Of a stretch of DNA of 64,000 nucleotides, positions 29,934 through 41,487 are shown one piece after another (positions within the stretch are counted from its first letter, which is position 1; the number at the start of each line of letters is the position of its first letter). Position numbers and translations under genes: made by a program. The notes under the pieces were generated by a model. It was not told the origin of the DNA and did no database searches. It was given only the letters and a program-made list of their open reading frames with translations. The DNA comes from Frateuria aurantia DSM 6220. GTDB taxonomy: Bacteria > Pseudomonadota > Gammaproteobacteria > Xanthomonadales > Rhodanobacteraceae. Location of the stretch: positions 2,119,110 through 2,183,109 of the forward strand of contig NC_017033.1 of the NCBI RefSeq assembly GCF_000242255.2, written 5' to 3'.

Positions 29934-31181
29934 TCAGAGCAGCAGCTTGCGCACCTTCTGCAGAGCCGCCACGAAGATATCCACTTCTTCGGGCGTATTG
30001 TAGAAGGCCAGCGAGGCGCGCAGCGTGGCCGGCACGCCGTAATAGGCCATCAGCGGATGCGCGCAGTGATGGCCCGAACGCACCGCAATGCCTTCCAGGT
30101 CCAGCAAGGTAGCCAGATCGGTCGCCTGTGCGCCTTCGACAAGGAAGGAAAGCACCGGCTCCTTGTCCGCGGCCTCGCCGAACAGGCGCAGACCGGGCAC
30201 TTCGCGCAGGCGCTCCGTGGCATAGGCCAGCAGCTCGGACTCCCACAAGCGAATGGCATCGAAGCCCAGACGTTCGTAATAGTCAATGGCGGCCGTCACG
30301 CCGGCAAACCCGGCGATATTGGGCGTGCCAGCCTCGAAGCGATGCGGCGGATCGGCAAAGGTCGTACCCTCGAAGCTGACTTCACGGATCATCTCGCCAC
30401 CACCGAAGAATGGCGGCATCGCCTGCAGATGCTCTTTGCGGGCCCACAGCAGGCCTGTACCGGTCGGCGCCAGCATCTTGTGACCGGTAACCGCGTAGAA
30501 ATCGCAGCCCAGCGACTGCACATCCACTGGCCGGTGCGGCACCGCCTGGGAGCCGTCGACCAGCAGCGGAATCCCCCGACGGCGGCATTCACGGGCCAGC
30601 TCGCGCACCGGATTGACCGTACCCAGCACATTGGAGACATGTCCCACCGCCGCCAGCTTGACCTCTGGACCCAGCAGGGCAATGAAAGCCTCGACATCGA
30701 GCTCGCCGGCCGCATTGATCGGCGCCGCCTTGACGGTGGCGCCGCTGCGCTGGGCGACAATCTGCCAGGGCACGATATTGGCGTGATGTTCCATCACGGT
30801 GGTGACAATGACATCGCCAGGCCTGAGGCGCGGCAGCAGGAAACTGTAAGCCACCAGATTGATCGACTGGGTGGTCCCCGAGGTCAGCACCAGCTCCTGA
30901 CTGGAGGAGGCATTGATAAAGCGCGCCAATCGATCGCGCGCACCCTCATAGGCGGCAGTGGCTTCCTCGCCCAGCTCGTGCACGGCACGGGCCACATTGG
31001 CATTGTGCAAACGGTAATGCTCGTCAACGGCCTCGATCACCGAAGCCGGCTTCTGACTGGTGTTGGCATTGTCGAAATATACCAGTGGCTTGCCGTGGAC
31101 TTCACGCTGCAGCAAGGGGAAGTCGGCACGGACCCGATCAATATCGAAACGATCGGCGGCTATCTTGAATCGTGCGTTCAT
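29934..31181 (-). CDS. sufS: Cysteine desulfurase SufS
   Basis: A 415-residue group II cysteine desulfurase that removes sulfur from cysteine as a persulfide for Fe-S cluster building. The PLP lysine is K235 in VTGHKML and the persulfide Cys is C373 in RSGHHCAHP, the short, buried-loop arrangement of SufS rather than IscS. It is last in sufB-C-D-S. The sulfur-relay protein (SufE or SufU) that such enzymes need is not in the operon and must be encoded elsewhere. Confidence 0.95.
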   Translation of the reverse strand: MNARFKIAADRFDIDRVRADFPLLQREVHGKPLVYFDNANTSQKPASVIEAVDEHYRLHNANVARAVHELGEEATAAYEGARDRLARFINASSSQELVLTSGTTQSINLVAYSFLLPRLRPGDVIVTTVMEHHANIVPWQIVAQRSGATVKAAPINAAGELDVEAFIALLGPEVKLAAVGHVSNVLGTVNPVRELARECRRRGIPLLVDGSQAVPHRPVDVQSLGCDFYAVTGHKMLAPTGTGLLWARKEHLQAMPPFFGGGEMIREVSFEGTTFADPPHRFEAGTPNIAGFAGVTAAIDYYERLGFDAIRLWESELLAYATERLREVPGLRLFGEAADKEPVLSFLVEGAQATDLATLLDLEGIAVRSGHHCAHPLMAYYGVPATLRASLAFYNTPEEVDIFVAALQKVRKLLL

Positions 31182-31223
31182 GGGCAGTCTCTACCTCGAA
31201 TGACCTTGGACAGGCGGACAGGA

Positions 31224-32542
31224 TCAGTCCGCCTCCTGGGGCAGCTGGGCCAGCAGCAAGCCGGACACATGCTGATGAAGCGCCGGATCCGGCACCTGGT
31301 CCAGCACTTCCTGGCAGAATGCCGCCATCAGCAGACGACGGGCCTGCTCCAGTGAAATGCCTCGCGAGCGCAGGTAGAACAGAGCCCGTTCGTCCAGCTG
31401 GCCGACCGTGGCACCATGCGCCGCCTTGACCTCGTCCGCGTAGATTTCCAGTTCGGGCTTGCTGTCGATCTCGGCTTGAGCTGACAGCAGCAGATTCTTG
31501 TTGGCCAGCGAGGCATCGGTTCCGTCCGCCCCTTCGGCCACCACGATGGCGCCACGGAAGACTACCCTCGAGCGCTCGTCGGCGACACCGCGCCAGATCG
31601 CATCGGAACGACTGCCCTTCGCCGCATGACGGATCTGCAGCTGGGTATCGATATGCTGGCGGCCACGTGCCACGACAACGCCTCGCGAATCGAACGAAGC
31701 CTCGTCACCCGCCACCTCGGCCTGCAGCTCGTGACGAACCAGGCCGCCGCCCAGTTCCAGACCGTACCAGGCGGCATGGGCGTGGGAGGCCAGCTGAAAG
31801 CGGGTATGCCGGAACAGCGGCGCCGATACGGCGGCCTGTTGCAGCACCACCAGCTGAAGCTGCCCTCGGGCAGCCACTTGATGCAGGCTGCTGACAGTCG
31901 CCAGATGCTGCTGGGCGCCGGCACTGAGATGCTGTTCGACCAGCTGCAACTGGGCCCCCTCTTCCACCTGGACCAGATGGCGCAAATGCCAGGCCTGATC
32001 TTCGGAAGCAGGGGTTGCAATATGGACCAGCCGCACCGGCGACTCGATCACAGCCCCGGCGGCAACACGCAGGCGCACGCCCTCGCGTGCCGCCCCCGCA
32101 TTCAGTCGGCGCATGATATCGGCGGCTGCCAGTGACTCGCCTTCCCACAGCGCCTTCAGCTCATCGCCACGCCCCTCGGCCAGCACGGCGGATACGGGCT
32201 CCAGCGTCAGTCCTTCGGGCAGGCCGTCCAGCATCGACAGATCGGCCCGAAACACGCCGTTGACAAAGACCAGGCTCGGCCCTTCCAGCCCGGGAATCTG
32301 CCACAGCGCGGCGTCCATCGGACGGCTGGCGGCCTCGGCATCATGGCTGGCAAAACGGCGCTGGGCCAGCGCGCGCAAGGAGGTATATTTCCAGGCCTCG
32401 CTACGCGGACCCGGCATGCCGTCCTCGATCAAGGACTGGCGATACTGCTGCCGCAAAGCGATCAGCCAGGCCGGCTCCGCCGCCAGCGGGAGGTCGGCGC
32501 CGGCCAGCTGCGAGGCAAGCAGTGGCGCGGACTGTGCCTGAC

Positions 32543-32546
<4 letters not shown>
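31224..32546 (-). CDS. sufD: Fe-S cluster scaffold subunit SufD
   Basis: A 440-residue beta-helix subunit of the SufBC2D scaffold. Diagnostic features are the N-terminal SEAWKYTSLRAL, the central repetitive beta-helix, and the C-terminal AAHGATVGQLDERALFYLRS, in which the first His is the conserved SufD residue implicated in cluster assembly. The start overlaps the sufC stop by 4 bp (ATGA). It lies 42 bp before sufS. Confidence 0.93.
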
Positions 32547-33334
<788 letters not shown>

Positions 33335-33501
33335 AATTCAACCAGTTCGATCTGACGGCGCCGGCGGCACCGGACCAGGGAGGGAGAGGCCCGCCGAACC
33401 GGTCACGGAACGGCGAAGGCCTGTTGCAGAGCTTGGCAGCAGAGGGTGCGCCGGCCACCGGATCGCGCCGGCGGTCGGCGCGTGCTCCGGTCGGATCGGG
33501 A

Positions 33502-34971
33502 TCAGCCCACCGCACCTTCCAGCGAGACTTCCAGCAGCTTCTTGGCCTCGACCGCGAATTCCATCGGCAGCTCCTTGAAGACCTGCTTGCAGAAACCGTC
33601 GACGATCATCGATACCGCATCTTCCTCGCTGATGCCGCGCGAGCGGCAGTAGAACAGCTGGTCATCGGAGATCTTGGAGGTCGTGGCTTCATGCTCCACC
33701 GTCGCGCCCGGATGCTTCACCTCGATATAGGGGAAGGTATGGGCGCCGCAACGCTTGCCGATCAGCAGCGAGTCGCACTGGGTGTAGTTGCGGGCACCGT
33801 CGGCGCCCTTCTCCACCTTGACCAGACCGCGATAGCTGTTCTGGCTGCGACCGGCACTGATGCCCTTGGCAATGATCTTGGAGCGCGTGCCCTTGCCGAT
33901 ATGGATCATCTTGGTGCCGGTATCGGCCTGCTGGTAGTGATGGGTCAAGGCCACCGAATGGAATTCACCCACCGAGCGGTCGCCCTTCAGCACGCAGCTG
34001 GGATACTTCCAGGTGACGGCCGAACCCGTCTCCACCTGGGTCCAGCTGATCTTGGAGTCGGCGCCGCGGCATTCACCACGCTTGGTCACGAAATTGTAGA
34101 TGCCGCCGACGCCGTTCTCGTCACCGGGATACCAGTTCTGCACCGTGGAATACTTGATGTTGGCACGCTCCAGCGCCACCAGCTCGACCACCGCCGCATG
34201 CAGCTGGTTCTCGTCGCGCATCGGCGCGGTGCAGCCTTCCAGATAGGAAACGCTGGCATCATCCTCGCAGATGATGAGCGTGCGCTCGAACTGACCGGTA
34301 TTGACCGCATTGATGCGGAAATACGTCGACAGCTCCATCGGGCAACGCACGCCCTTGGGCACGAACACGAAGCTGCCATCGGAAAACACCGCGGCATTGA
34401 GAGCGGCGAAATAATTGTCGCCGACCGGCACCACACTGCCCAGATATTCGCGGACCAGCTCGGGGTGCTCGCGCATCGCCTCGCTGATCGAGCAGAAGAT
34501 CACGCCGGCCTCGGCCAGCTCCTTGCGGAAGGTGGTCCCGACAGAGACCGAATCGAATACGGCGTCCACCGCCACCCCGGCCAGACGGGCCCGCTCGTGC
34601 AGGGGAACACCCAGCTTCTCGTAGGTTTCAAGCAGCTTGGGATCGACCTCGTCCAACGACTTGGGACCTTCCTTGGGCGCCGAGTAATAACTGATGGCCT
34701 GATAATCGATGGGCTCGATCTTCAGCTTGGCCCAGTCCGGCACCGGCATGGTCAACCAGTGCCGATACGCGGCCAGCCGCCATTCGGTCATCCAGTCCGG
34801 CTCCTGCTTGAGTGCCGACAGACGACGGATGATATCTTCGGACAGCCCCGGGGGCAGACTCTCGCTTTCGATGTCGGTAACGAAACCGGCCGCATAGCGT
34901 CGGCCCAATGCTTCGACGACCTCGGCATTTTCCGGCAATACCGCCAGGTTTTCGCTGCTATCAGTGATCAT
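33502..34971 (-). CDS. sufB: Fe-S cluster scaffold subunit SufB
   Basis: A 489-residue core scaffold protein. Family blocks include [39 protein letters not shown], the Cys-containing [20 protein letters not shown], and the C-terminal [20 protein letters not shown]. The last four of these hold residues shown in E. coli SufB to act in sulfur transfer and cluster assembly. It follows the Rrf2 regulator by 15 bp, so the regulator and suf genes form one unit. Confidence 0.96.
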   Translation of the reverse strand: MITDSSENLAVLPENAEVVEALGRRYAAGFVTDIESESLPPGLSEDIIRRLSALKQEPDWMTEWRLAAYRHWLTMPVPDWAKLKIEPIDYQAISYYSAPKEGPKSLDEVDPKLLETYEKLGVPLHERARLAGVAVDAVFDSVSVGTTFRKELAEAGVIFCSISEAMREHPELVREYLGSVVPVGDNYFAALNAAVFSDGSFVFVPKGVRCPMELSTYFRINAVNTGQFERTLIICEDDASVSYLEGCTAPMRDENQLHAAVVELVALERANIKYSTVQNWYPGDENGVGGIYNFVTKRGECRGADSKISWTQVETGSAVTWKYPSCVLKGDRSVGEFHSVALTHHYQQADTGTKMIHIGKGTRSKIIAKGISAGRSQNSYRGLVKVEKGADGARNYTQCDSLLIGKRCGAHTFPYIEVKHPGATVEHEATTSKISDDQLFYCRSRGISEEDAVSMIVDGFCKQVFKELPMEFAVEAKKLLEVSLEGAVG

Positions 34972-34986
34972 GGGATGGATACTTCC

Positions 34987-35469
34987 TCACCGGCCCGATG
35001 CCAGGGCCTGTCGTTCTGGATTGACGTCGAATTCGCCCCGCGAAGGCGGAAGCGGCGCCGCCGCGGTGGGCGGGCGCAACATGTCTGAAAGACGGATCGA
35101 GCGCAGCGCGCCGGCCAGCACATCGCTGACCTGACGCCAACTGCCGCGTACGCCGCAACTGGATTCAAGATCGCAGCGGCGGTCGGCCAGACTGCAGTCG
35201 GTCACCCCGATCGGGCCTTCCATCGCCACCACGATCTCGGCCAGCGAAATCTGCTGGGCCGGCCGCGCCAGGCGGTAACCACCGTTGACGCCGCGAAATG
35301 ACTCCACCAGCCCGGCCTGGCTCAGCACCTTCAGCAGCTTGCTGACGGTGGGCAGTTCCAGATGGGCGATGTCGGCCAGCTGGACCGCACGCAGCACTTC
35401 CCTGGGACGCTCTGCCATGCAGGTCATCACCAGGGTGGCGTAATCGGTCAGTCGGCTGACTTTCAGCAT
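34987..35469 (-). CDS. Rrf2-family Fe-S regulator of the suf operon (IscR-like)
   Basis: A 160-residue Rrf2/IscR-type repressor of the SUF-regulator group (TIGR02944). The winged helix spans about residues 1-70 (MLKVSRLTDYATLVM, PTVSKLLKVLSQAGLVESFR, GVNGGYRLAR). Three cysteines that would hold a 2Fe-2S cluster lie at C92, C99 and C105 (DCSLADRRC, LESSCGVRG), nearly the IscR spacing. The cluster-bound form would be expected to repress, derepressing suf when clusters are scarce. It is first in the operon, with an IscR-like palindrome 27-39 bp upstream of its ATG. Confidence 0.9.
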   Translation of the reverse strand: MLKVSRLTDYATLVMTCMAERPREVLRAVQLADIAHLELPTVSKLLKVLSQAGLVESFRGVNGGYRLARPAQQISLAEIVVAMEGPIGVTDCSLADRRCDLESSCGVRGSWRQVSDVLAGALRSIRLSDMLRPPTAAAPLPPSRGEFDVNPERQALASGR

Positions 35470-35495
35470 GGAGACAAGGCCGTGCGGCTAAACTG

Positions 35496-35508
35496 GACTA
35501 AAATGGTA
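35496..35508. promoter_or_regulatory. IscR-like operator upstream of the suf operon
   Basis: GACTAAAATGGTA agrees at 11 of 13 positions with the core of the IscR type 1 consensus, GACTRWWWYAGTC. On the minus strand, TTGGCG and TTTAGT spaced by 18 bp form a possible promoter whose -10 falls in the palindrome, an arrangement suited to autorepression by the Rrf2 protein. Confidence 0.45.
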
Positions 35509-35512
35509 CTGA

Positions 35513-37424
<1,912 letters not shown>

Positions 37425-37433
37425 GCGCCCGAT

Positions 37434-37468
37434 CCGGGTGACGCCATGCACGGCATGGCGTCACCCGG
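37434..37468 (+). terminator. Stem-loop after amtB
   Basis: A perfect 15-bp stem (CCGGGTGACGCCATG / CATGGCGTCACCCGG) with loop CACGG starts 9 bp after the amtB stop and lies between convergent genes. No T tract follows. The stem is very stable, so it probably marks the 3' ends of both units. Confidence 0.65.
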
Positions 37469-37481
37469 AATACAAGACAGC

Positions 37482-38759
37482 TCACAGACGACCGTCGACG
37501 GCCTCGACAGGCCAGACCGATTTGACGTCGAACACCACCGCGCCAGGCTTTCCCAGAGCCCGGATCTGCTCCGGCGACCAGGCAATGAACTGCCGATGCG
37601 CCACCGCCAGCAGAATGGCATCGTAATGCCCTGCCGGTGGCTGGGACACCAGATGGATCCTGTATTCGTCGCCAGCCGCTTTTGCATCCACCCAGGGATC
37701 ATGCACATCCACCCTCGCGTGCGAGGACTCCAGCTCGCGGATGATGTCGATCACCCGCGTGTTGCGCAGATCCGGGCAGTTTTCCTTGAAGGCAAAACCC
37801 AGCACCAGAATCCGCGCATCCACGATATGCAGGCGACGCTCGCTCATCAGGCGGATCAACCGATCAGCCACATAGCTGCCCATCCGGCTGTTGATCCGGC
37901 GCGCGGCCAGAATCAGTTCCGGGTAATAGCCGATCACCTCGGCCTTGTGGGTCAGATAATACGGATCGACACTGATGCAATGCCCGCCGACCAGCCCGGG
38001 CTTGAAGGGCAGGAAATTCCACTTGGTGCCCGCCGCCGCCAGAACCTCGGCGGTATCGATGCCCAGTCGATGAAAGATCAGGGCCAGCTCGTTGACCAGG
38101 GCGATATTCACATCCCGCTGGATATTCTCGATGACCTTGGCCGCTTCCGCGACCCGGATCGAGGAGGCCAGATGGGTTCCGGCCGTGATGATGCGCCGAT
38201 ACAGCGCATCCACCCGTGCCGCCGCCTCGGGGGTCGAGCCCGAAGTCAGCTTGACGATGGCCGTCACCGGCCGGGCATGCTCCCCCGGATTGATGCGTTC
38301 CGGACTGTAGCCGCAGAAAAAGTCCCGGTTGAAACGCAGTCCCGAACCGGCTTCCAACAAAGGCACACAGACTTCTTCTGTGGTGCCGGGATAGACCGTG
38401 GACTCGAATACCACCAGATCACCGGCAGCCAGCAGCGGGGCCAGCATGCGGCAGGCACTGACCAGCGGCTGCAGATCAGGACGCTGGGCTTCGTCGATCG
38501 GGGTCGGTACCGTCACGATATAGGTATCGCAGGCACGCAGATCCTCCAGTTCCGCCGTCAATTGCAGCTGGCCGGCAGCAGCGAGTGCCTCGGCACTGAG
38601 CTCAAGGGTGGCATCGCACCCCTCGCGCAGGGCCTGCACCCGGTCGCGATTCAAATCGAAGCCTGTCGTCGGCAGCTGTCGCCCAAAAGCCACCGCCAGA
38701 GGCAGCCCCACATAGCCCAGACCGACAACGCCAACATGTTGCGAGGAAGAAAGCGACAT
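37482..38759 (-). CDS. Nucleotide-sugar dehydrogenase, UDP-N-acetylhexosamine type (TviB/WbpA-like)
   Basis: A 425-residue UDP-sugar 6-dehydrogenase that oxidises C6 twice with NAD+ to a uronic acid. It has the Rossmann motif GVVGLGYVGLPLA near the N-terminus, the FCGYSPERINPGE segment and the catalytic Cys in GGHCISVDPYYL. PYYL after the catalytic motif, and the long C-terminal VWDVKSVWP-like end, favour the UDP-GlcNAc/GalNAc dehydrogenases (TviB, WbpA, WecC) over UDP-glucose dehydrogenase. The ATG at 38759 was chosen because upstream codons are unrelated to the family. Probable role: a uronic-acid precursor for O-antigen or capsule. Confidence 0.87.
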   Translation of the reverse strand: MSLSSSQHVGVVGLGYVGLPLAVAFGRQLPTTGFDLNRDRVQALREGCDATLELSAEALAAAGQLQLTAELEDLRACDTYIVTVPTPIDEAQRPDLQPLVSACRMLAPLLAAGDLVVFESTVYPGTTEEVCVPLLEAGSGLRFNRDFFCGYSPERINPGEHARPVTAIVKLTSGSTPEAAARVDALYRRIITAGTHLASSIRVAEAAKVIENIQRDVNIALVNELALIFHRLGIDTAEVLAAAGTKWNFLPFKPGLVGGHCISVDPYYLTHKAEVIGYYPELILAARRINSRMGSYVADRLIRLMSERRLHIVDARILVLGFAFKENCPDLRNTRVIDIIRELESSHARVDVHDPWVDAKAAGDEYRIHLVSQPPAGHYDAILLAVAHRQFIAWSPEQIRALGKPGAVVFDVKSVWPVEAVDGRL

Positions 38760-38923
38760 TCCGGTCCCTGACCCGAAAAAAAGCAAGCCTACACCCAGCG
38801 CGTCGACGCTCCTATCCCCCGCCCGACAGGGATGTCGGAACACATCAGCCACCTCCTCGCCACACGTCATGGCACGAATGCGGTTAGCATGCAGCTTCAG
38901 CCTGTACGACATCCCCGGGAACC

Positions 38924-39922
38924 ATGCCACATATCAATGATCGCGCCAGCCAGCGTCTGGAGTGGGCGCGCCGGATCACCGGCAAGCACGCCATCACGCT
39001 CTGTCCCGCCTCGGCCGATGCCAGCTTTCGCAGCTACTGGCGCATCGACGGCATCCCGTCAGGCCGGCTGCTGATGGATTCCCCTCCGGAGCTGGAAGAT
39101 CCCCTGCCCTGGCTGAATATCGGGCGTCGCCTCAGCGATGCCGGCCTGCATGTCCCTGCAGTCTACGAAGCCGATCTCGAGCAGGGTCTGCTGCTGATCG
39201 AGGATCTGGGCGACCGGCTGTATCTTGGCGAATTGAATGACGACAGTGCGGACGATCTTTACGGCGACGCCATGCAGGCCCTGCTCCGCATGCAGACCGC
39301 CGTCGATGCCACCGGCCTCACGCTCTATGACACGGCCTTTCTGCAACGGGAAATGGATCTGCTGCCGGAATGGTATCTGGGCCGCCATCTGGGCCTGGAT
39401 CCCGAGCCCTGGCAAGAGGCCCTGCAAACGGTATTCCAGGTCCTGACGGACAATGCGGCGGAACAGCCGCAGGGATTCGTGCACCGCGACTACCACAGTC
39501 GCAACCTGCTGCTCAGCGACGCCGGCAATCCGGCCATCATCGACTTCCAGGGTGCCTTGCTGGGTCCGCTGACCTACGATCTGGCCTCCCTGCTGCGCGA
39601 TTGCTATATCCGCTGGCCCGATCAACAGGTCGAAGGCTGGGTCGAGGCCTACCGTCGTCAGCTGATAGCCTGCGGGCGCTTGCAGGAAGATGTCGCCCCT
39701 GCACGCTTTCTGCGCTGGTTCGACCTGACCGGCCTGCAACGGCACCTGAAAGTGCTGGGCCTGTTCTGCCGGCTGGCCTGGCGCGACGGCAAGCACGGTT
39801 ACCTTGCCGACCTGCCACTGGTACTGGACTATGTGCGGCATGTCGCGGCCCGTTATCCCGAGCTGCAAGCCCTCAGCCGGCTGCCGGCAGCGACTGCCCG
39901 AACCGAAGCGCCGGGGGCATGA
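38924..39922 (+). CDS. amgK: N-acetylmuramate/N-acetylglucosamine kinase AmgK
   Basis: A 332-residue aminoglycoside-phosphotransferase-fold kinase that phosphorylates the anomeric hydroxyl of MurNAc in the peptidoglycan-recycling shortcut known from Pseudomonas. The catalytic loop HRDYHSRNLL and the metal-binding DFQGALLGP are intact, and the N-terminal SFRSYWRI is typical. It overlaps murU by 4 bp. The pathway yields UDP-MurNAc without de novo MurA and lowers fosfomycin sensitivity in organisms that have it. Confidence 0.9.
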   Translation: MPHINDRASQRLEWARRITGKHAITLCPASADASFRSYWRIDGIPSGRLLMDSPPELEDPLPWLNIGRRLSDAGLHVPAVYEADLEQGLLLIEDLGDRLYLGELNDDSADDLYGDAMQALLRMQTAVDATGLTLYDTAFLQREMDLLPEWYLGRHLGLDPEPWQEALQTVFQVLTDNAAEQPQGFVHRDYHSRNLLLSDAGNPAIIDFQGALLGPLTYDLASLLRDCYIRWPDQQVEGWVEAYRRQLIACGRLQEDVAPARFLRWFDLTGLQRHLKVLGLFCRLAWRDGKHGYLADLPLVLDYVRHVAARYPELQALSRLPAATARTEAPGA

Positions 39923-40596
39923 AGCAGGCCCTGCTGTTTGCCGCCGGCCTGGGCAGCCGCCTGCGGCCACTGACCTCCCAGACCCCCAAGCCCCTGCTTT
40001 GCGCGGGCGGCAAGCCACTCATCGTCTGGCATCTGGAAAAACTGGCAGCTGCCGGTATCGAGGAGGTGCTGATCAACACCTCCCATCTGGCCGAGCAATT
40101 CGAGCCAGCATTGGGCGACGGCAGGCGCTGGGGCTTGCGGATCCGCTATCTGCACGAAGGCCCGCAGCCACTGGAGACTGGCGGCGGCATGCGCAATGCC
40201 TTGCCATGGCTGGGCAAGGCGCCTTTTCTGGCGATCGCCGCCGATATCTGGAGCGATATCGACTATGCCTCCATCCGCATGCCCGACGCGGCGCTCGCCC
40301 ATCTGCTGATGGTGGCCAATCCGGACTGGCACCCGCAAGGCGACTTCCAGTTGCTGGACGGCTGGGTCCAGTGGCCCGGACACGAACCCCGGCTGACGTT
40401 CTCCAGCATCGGCCTGTATCGCCGAGCATTTATCGAGACCCATGCCGAAGGCTGCTTCAAGCTGCTGCCCTTGTATCAGGCCGCCGCCGCACAAGGACGT
40501 CTGAGCGGCCAGCAGCACCATGGCCGCTGGCACAATATCGGTACCCGCGAGCAACTGCAGGCACTGGATCAGGCACTGGGTGTAACCGGCACCTGA
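39919..40596 (+). CDS. murU: N-acetylmuramate-1-phosphate uridylyltransferase MurU
   Basis: A 225-residue nucleotidyltransferase making UDP-MurNAc from MurNAc-1-phosphate. The sugar-nucleotide signature FAAGLGSRLRPLTSQTPKPL is at residues 7-26, and ETGGGMRNALPWLG and IAADIWSDID follow as in Pseudomonas MurU (223 residues). The start is fixed by the ATGA overlap with amgK. It ends 15 bp from the convergent galU. Confidence 0.92.
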   Translation: MKQALLFAAGLGSRLRPLTSQTPKPLLCAGGKPLIVWHLEKLAAAGIEEVLINTSHLAEQFEPALGDGRRWGLRIRYLHEGPQPLETGGGMRNALPWLGKAPFLAIAADIWSDIDYASIRMPDAALAHLLMVANPDWHPQGDFQLLDGWVQWPGHEPRLTFSSIGLYRRAFIETHAEGCFKLLPLYQAAAAQGRLSGQQHHGRWHNIGTREQLQALDQALGVTGT

Positions 40597-40611
40597 TTCC
40601 GTCGACTCACC

Positions 40612-41487
40612 TCAGACCACTTCCTTCAGGTACTGCCGCACCTCGGGAGCCAGCTTGGGATCGTTCAGCGCCATATGCACCGTGGCGCGGACCAGTCCGG
40701 CCTTGTTGCCGCAATCGAACCGGGTGCCCTGAAAACGATACGCCAGCATCTTGCCCTTGTTCTGCAGCAGGGCTTCCAGCGCGTCGGTCAGCTGGATCTC
40801 GCCGCCAGCACCGGGCTGGGTGGTTTCCAGATAATGGAAGATGGTCGAGGGCAACACATAGCGACCGACCACGGCCAGATTGGACGGAGCATCCTCGGGC
40901 CTGGGCTTTTCCACCATATGGCTGATGCGGGCACTGCGCTCATCGATAGGGGCAGCATCGACCACGCCGTACTTGTCGGTTTCCTCGCGCGGAACCTCTT
41001 CCACCGCGATAACGCCGGCATGCTCACGTTCGGCCAGATCCGCCATCTGGCCCAGGGCGCCACGCCCCTCATTCCAGATCAGATCGTCCGGCAGAATCAC
41101 GCCGAAGGACTCGTCACCGACCACCGGCTTGGCGCACAGCACCGCATGGCCCAGGCCCCGCGCTTCCGGCTGGGTCACGAAGATGGCACGCACATGGCTG
41201 GGCAAGGTGCCCTGGACCAGGGCCAGCAGTTCGGCCTTGCCCTTCTCCTCGAGCTTGGCCTCCAGCTCGTAGGCCTTGTCGAAATAGTCGGCAATGGAGT
41301 GCTTGTAGCGGTTGGTGACGAAGATCAGGGTATCGGCACCCGCATCGACGGCTTCATCGACGGCATACTGGATCAGCGGCCGATCCAGTACCGGCAGCAT
41401 TTCCTTGGCCACCACCTTGGTCGCCGGCAGAAACCGGGTGCCGAGTCCGGCGACGGGAAACACCACTTTGCGTAGACGCTTGCTCAC
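40612..41487 (-). CDS. galU: UTP--glucose-1-phosphate uridylyltransferase
   Basis: A 291-residue GalU making UDP-glucose for LPS, exopolysaccharide and glycogen-type pathways. Signatures are VVFPVAGLGTRFLPATKVVA, EMLPVLDRPLIQYAVDEA and VEKPRPEDAPSNLAVVGRY. The start is a GTG at 41487 overlapping the upstream stop by 4 bp (GTGA). It is last in the lapA-lapB-glycosyltransferase-dehydratase-galU unit. Confidence 0.94.
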   Translation of the reverse strand: MSKRLRKVVFPVAGLGTRFLPATKVVAKEMLPVLDRPLIQYAVDEAVDAGADTLIFVTNRYKHSIADYFDKAYELEAKLEEKGKAELLALVQGTLPSHVRAIFVTQPEARGLGHAVLCAKPVVGDESFGVILPDDLIWNEGRGALGQMADLAEREHAGVIAVEEVPREETDKYGVVDAAPIDERSARISHMVEKPRPEDAPSNLAVVGRYVLPSTIFHYLETTQPGAGGEIQLTDALEALLQNKGKMLAYRFQGTRFDCGNKAGLVRATVHMALNDPKLAPEVRQYLKEVV

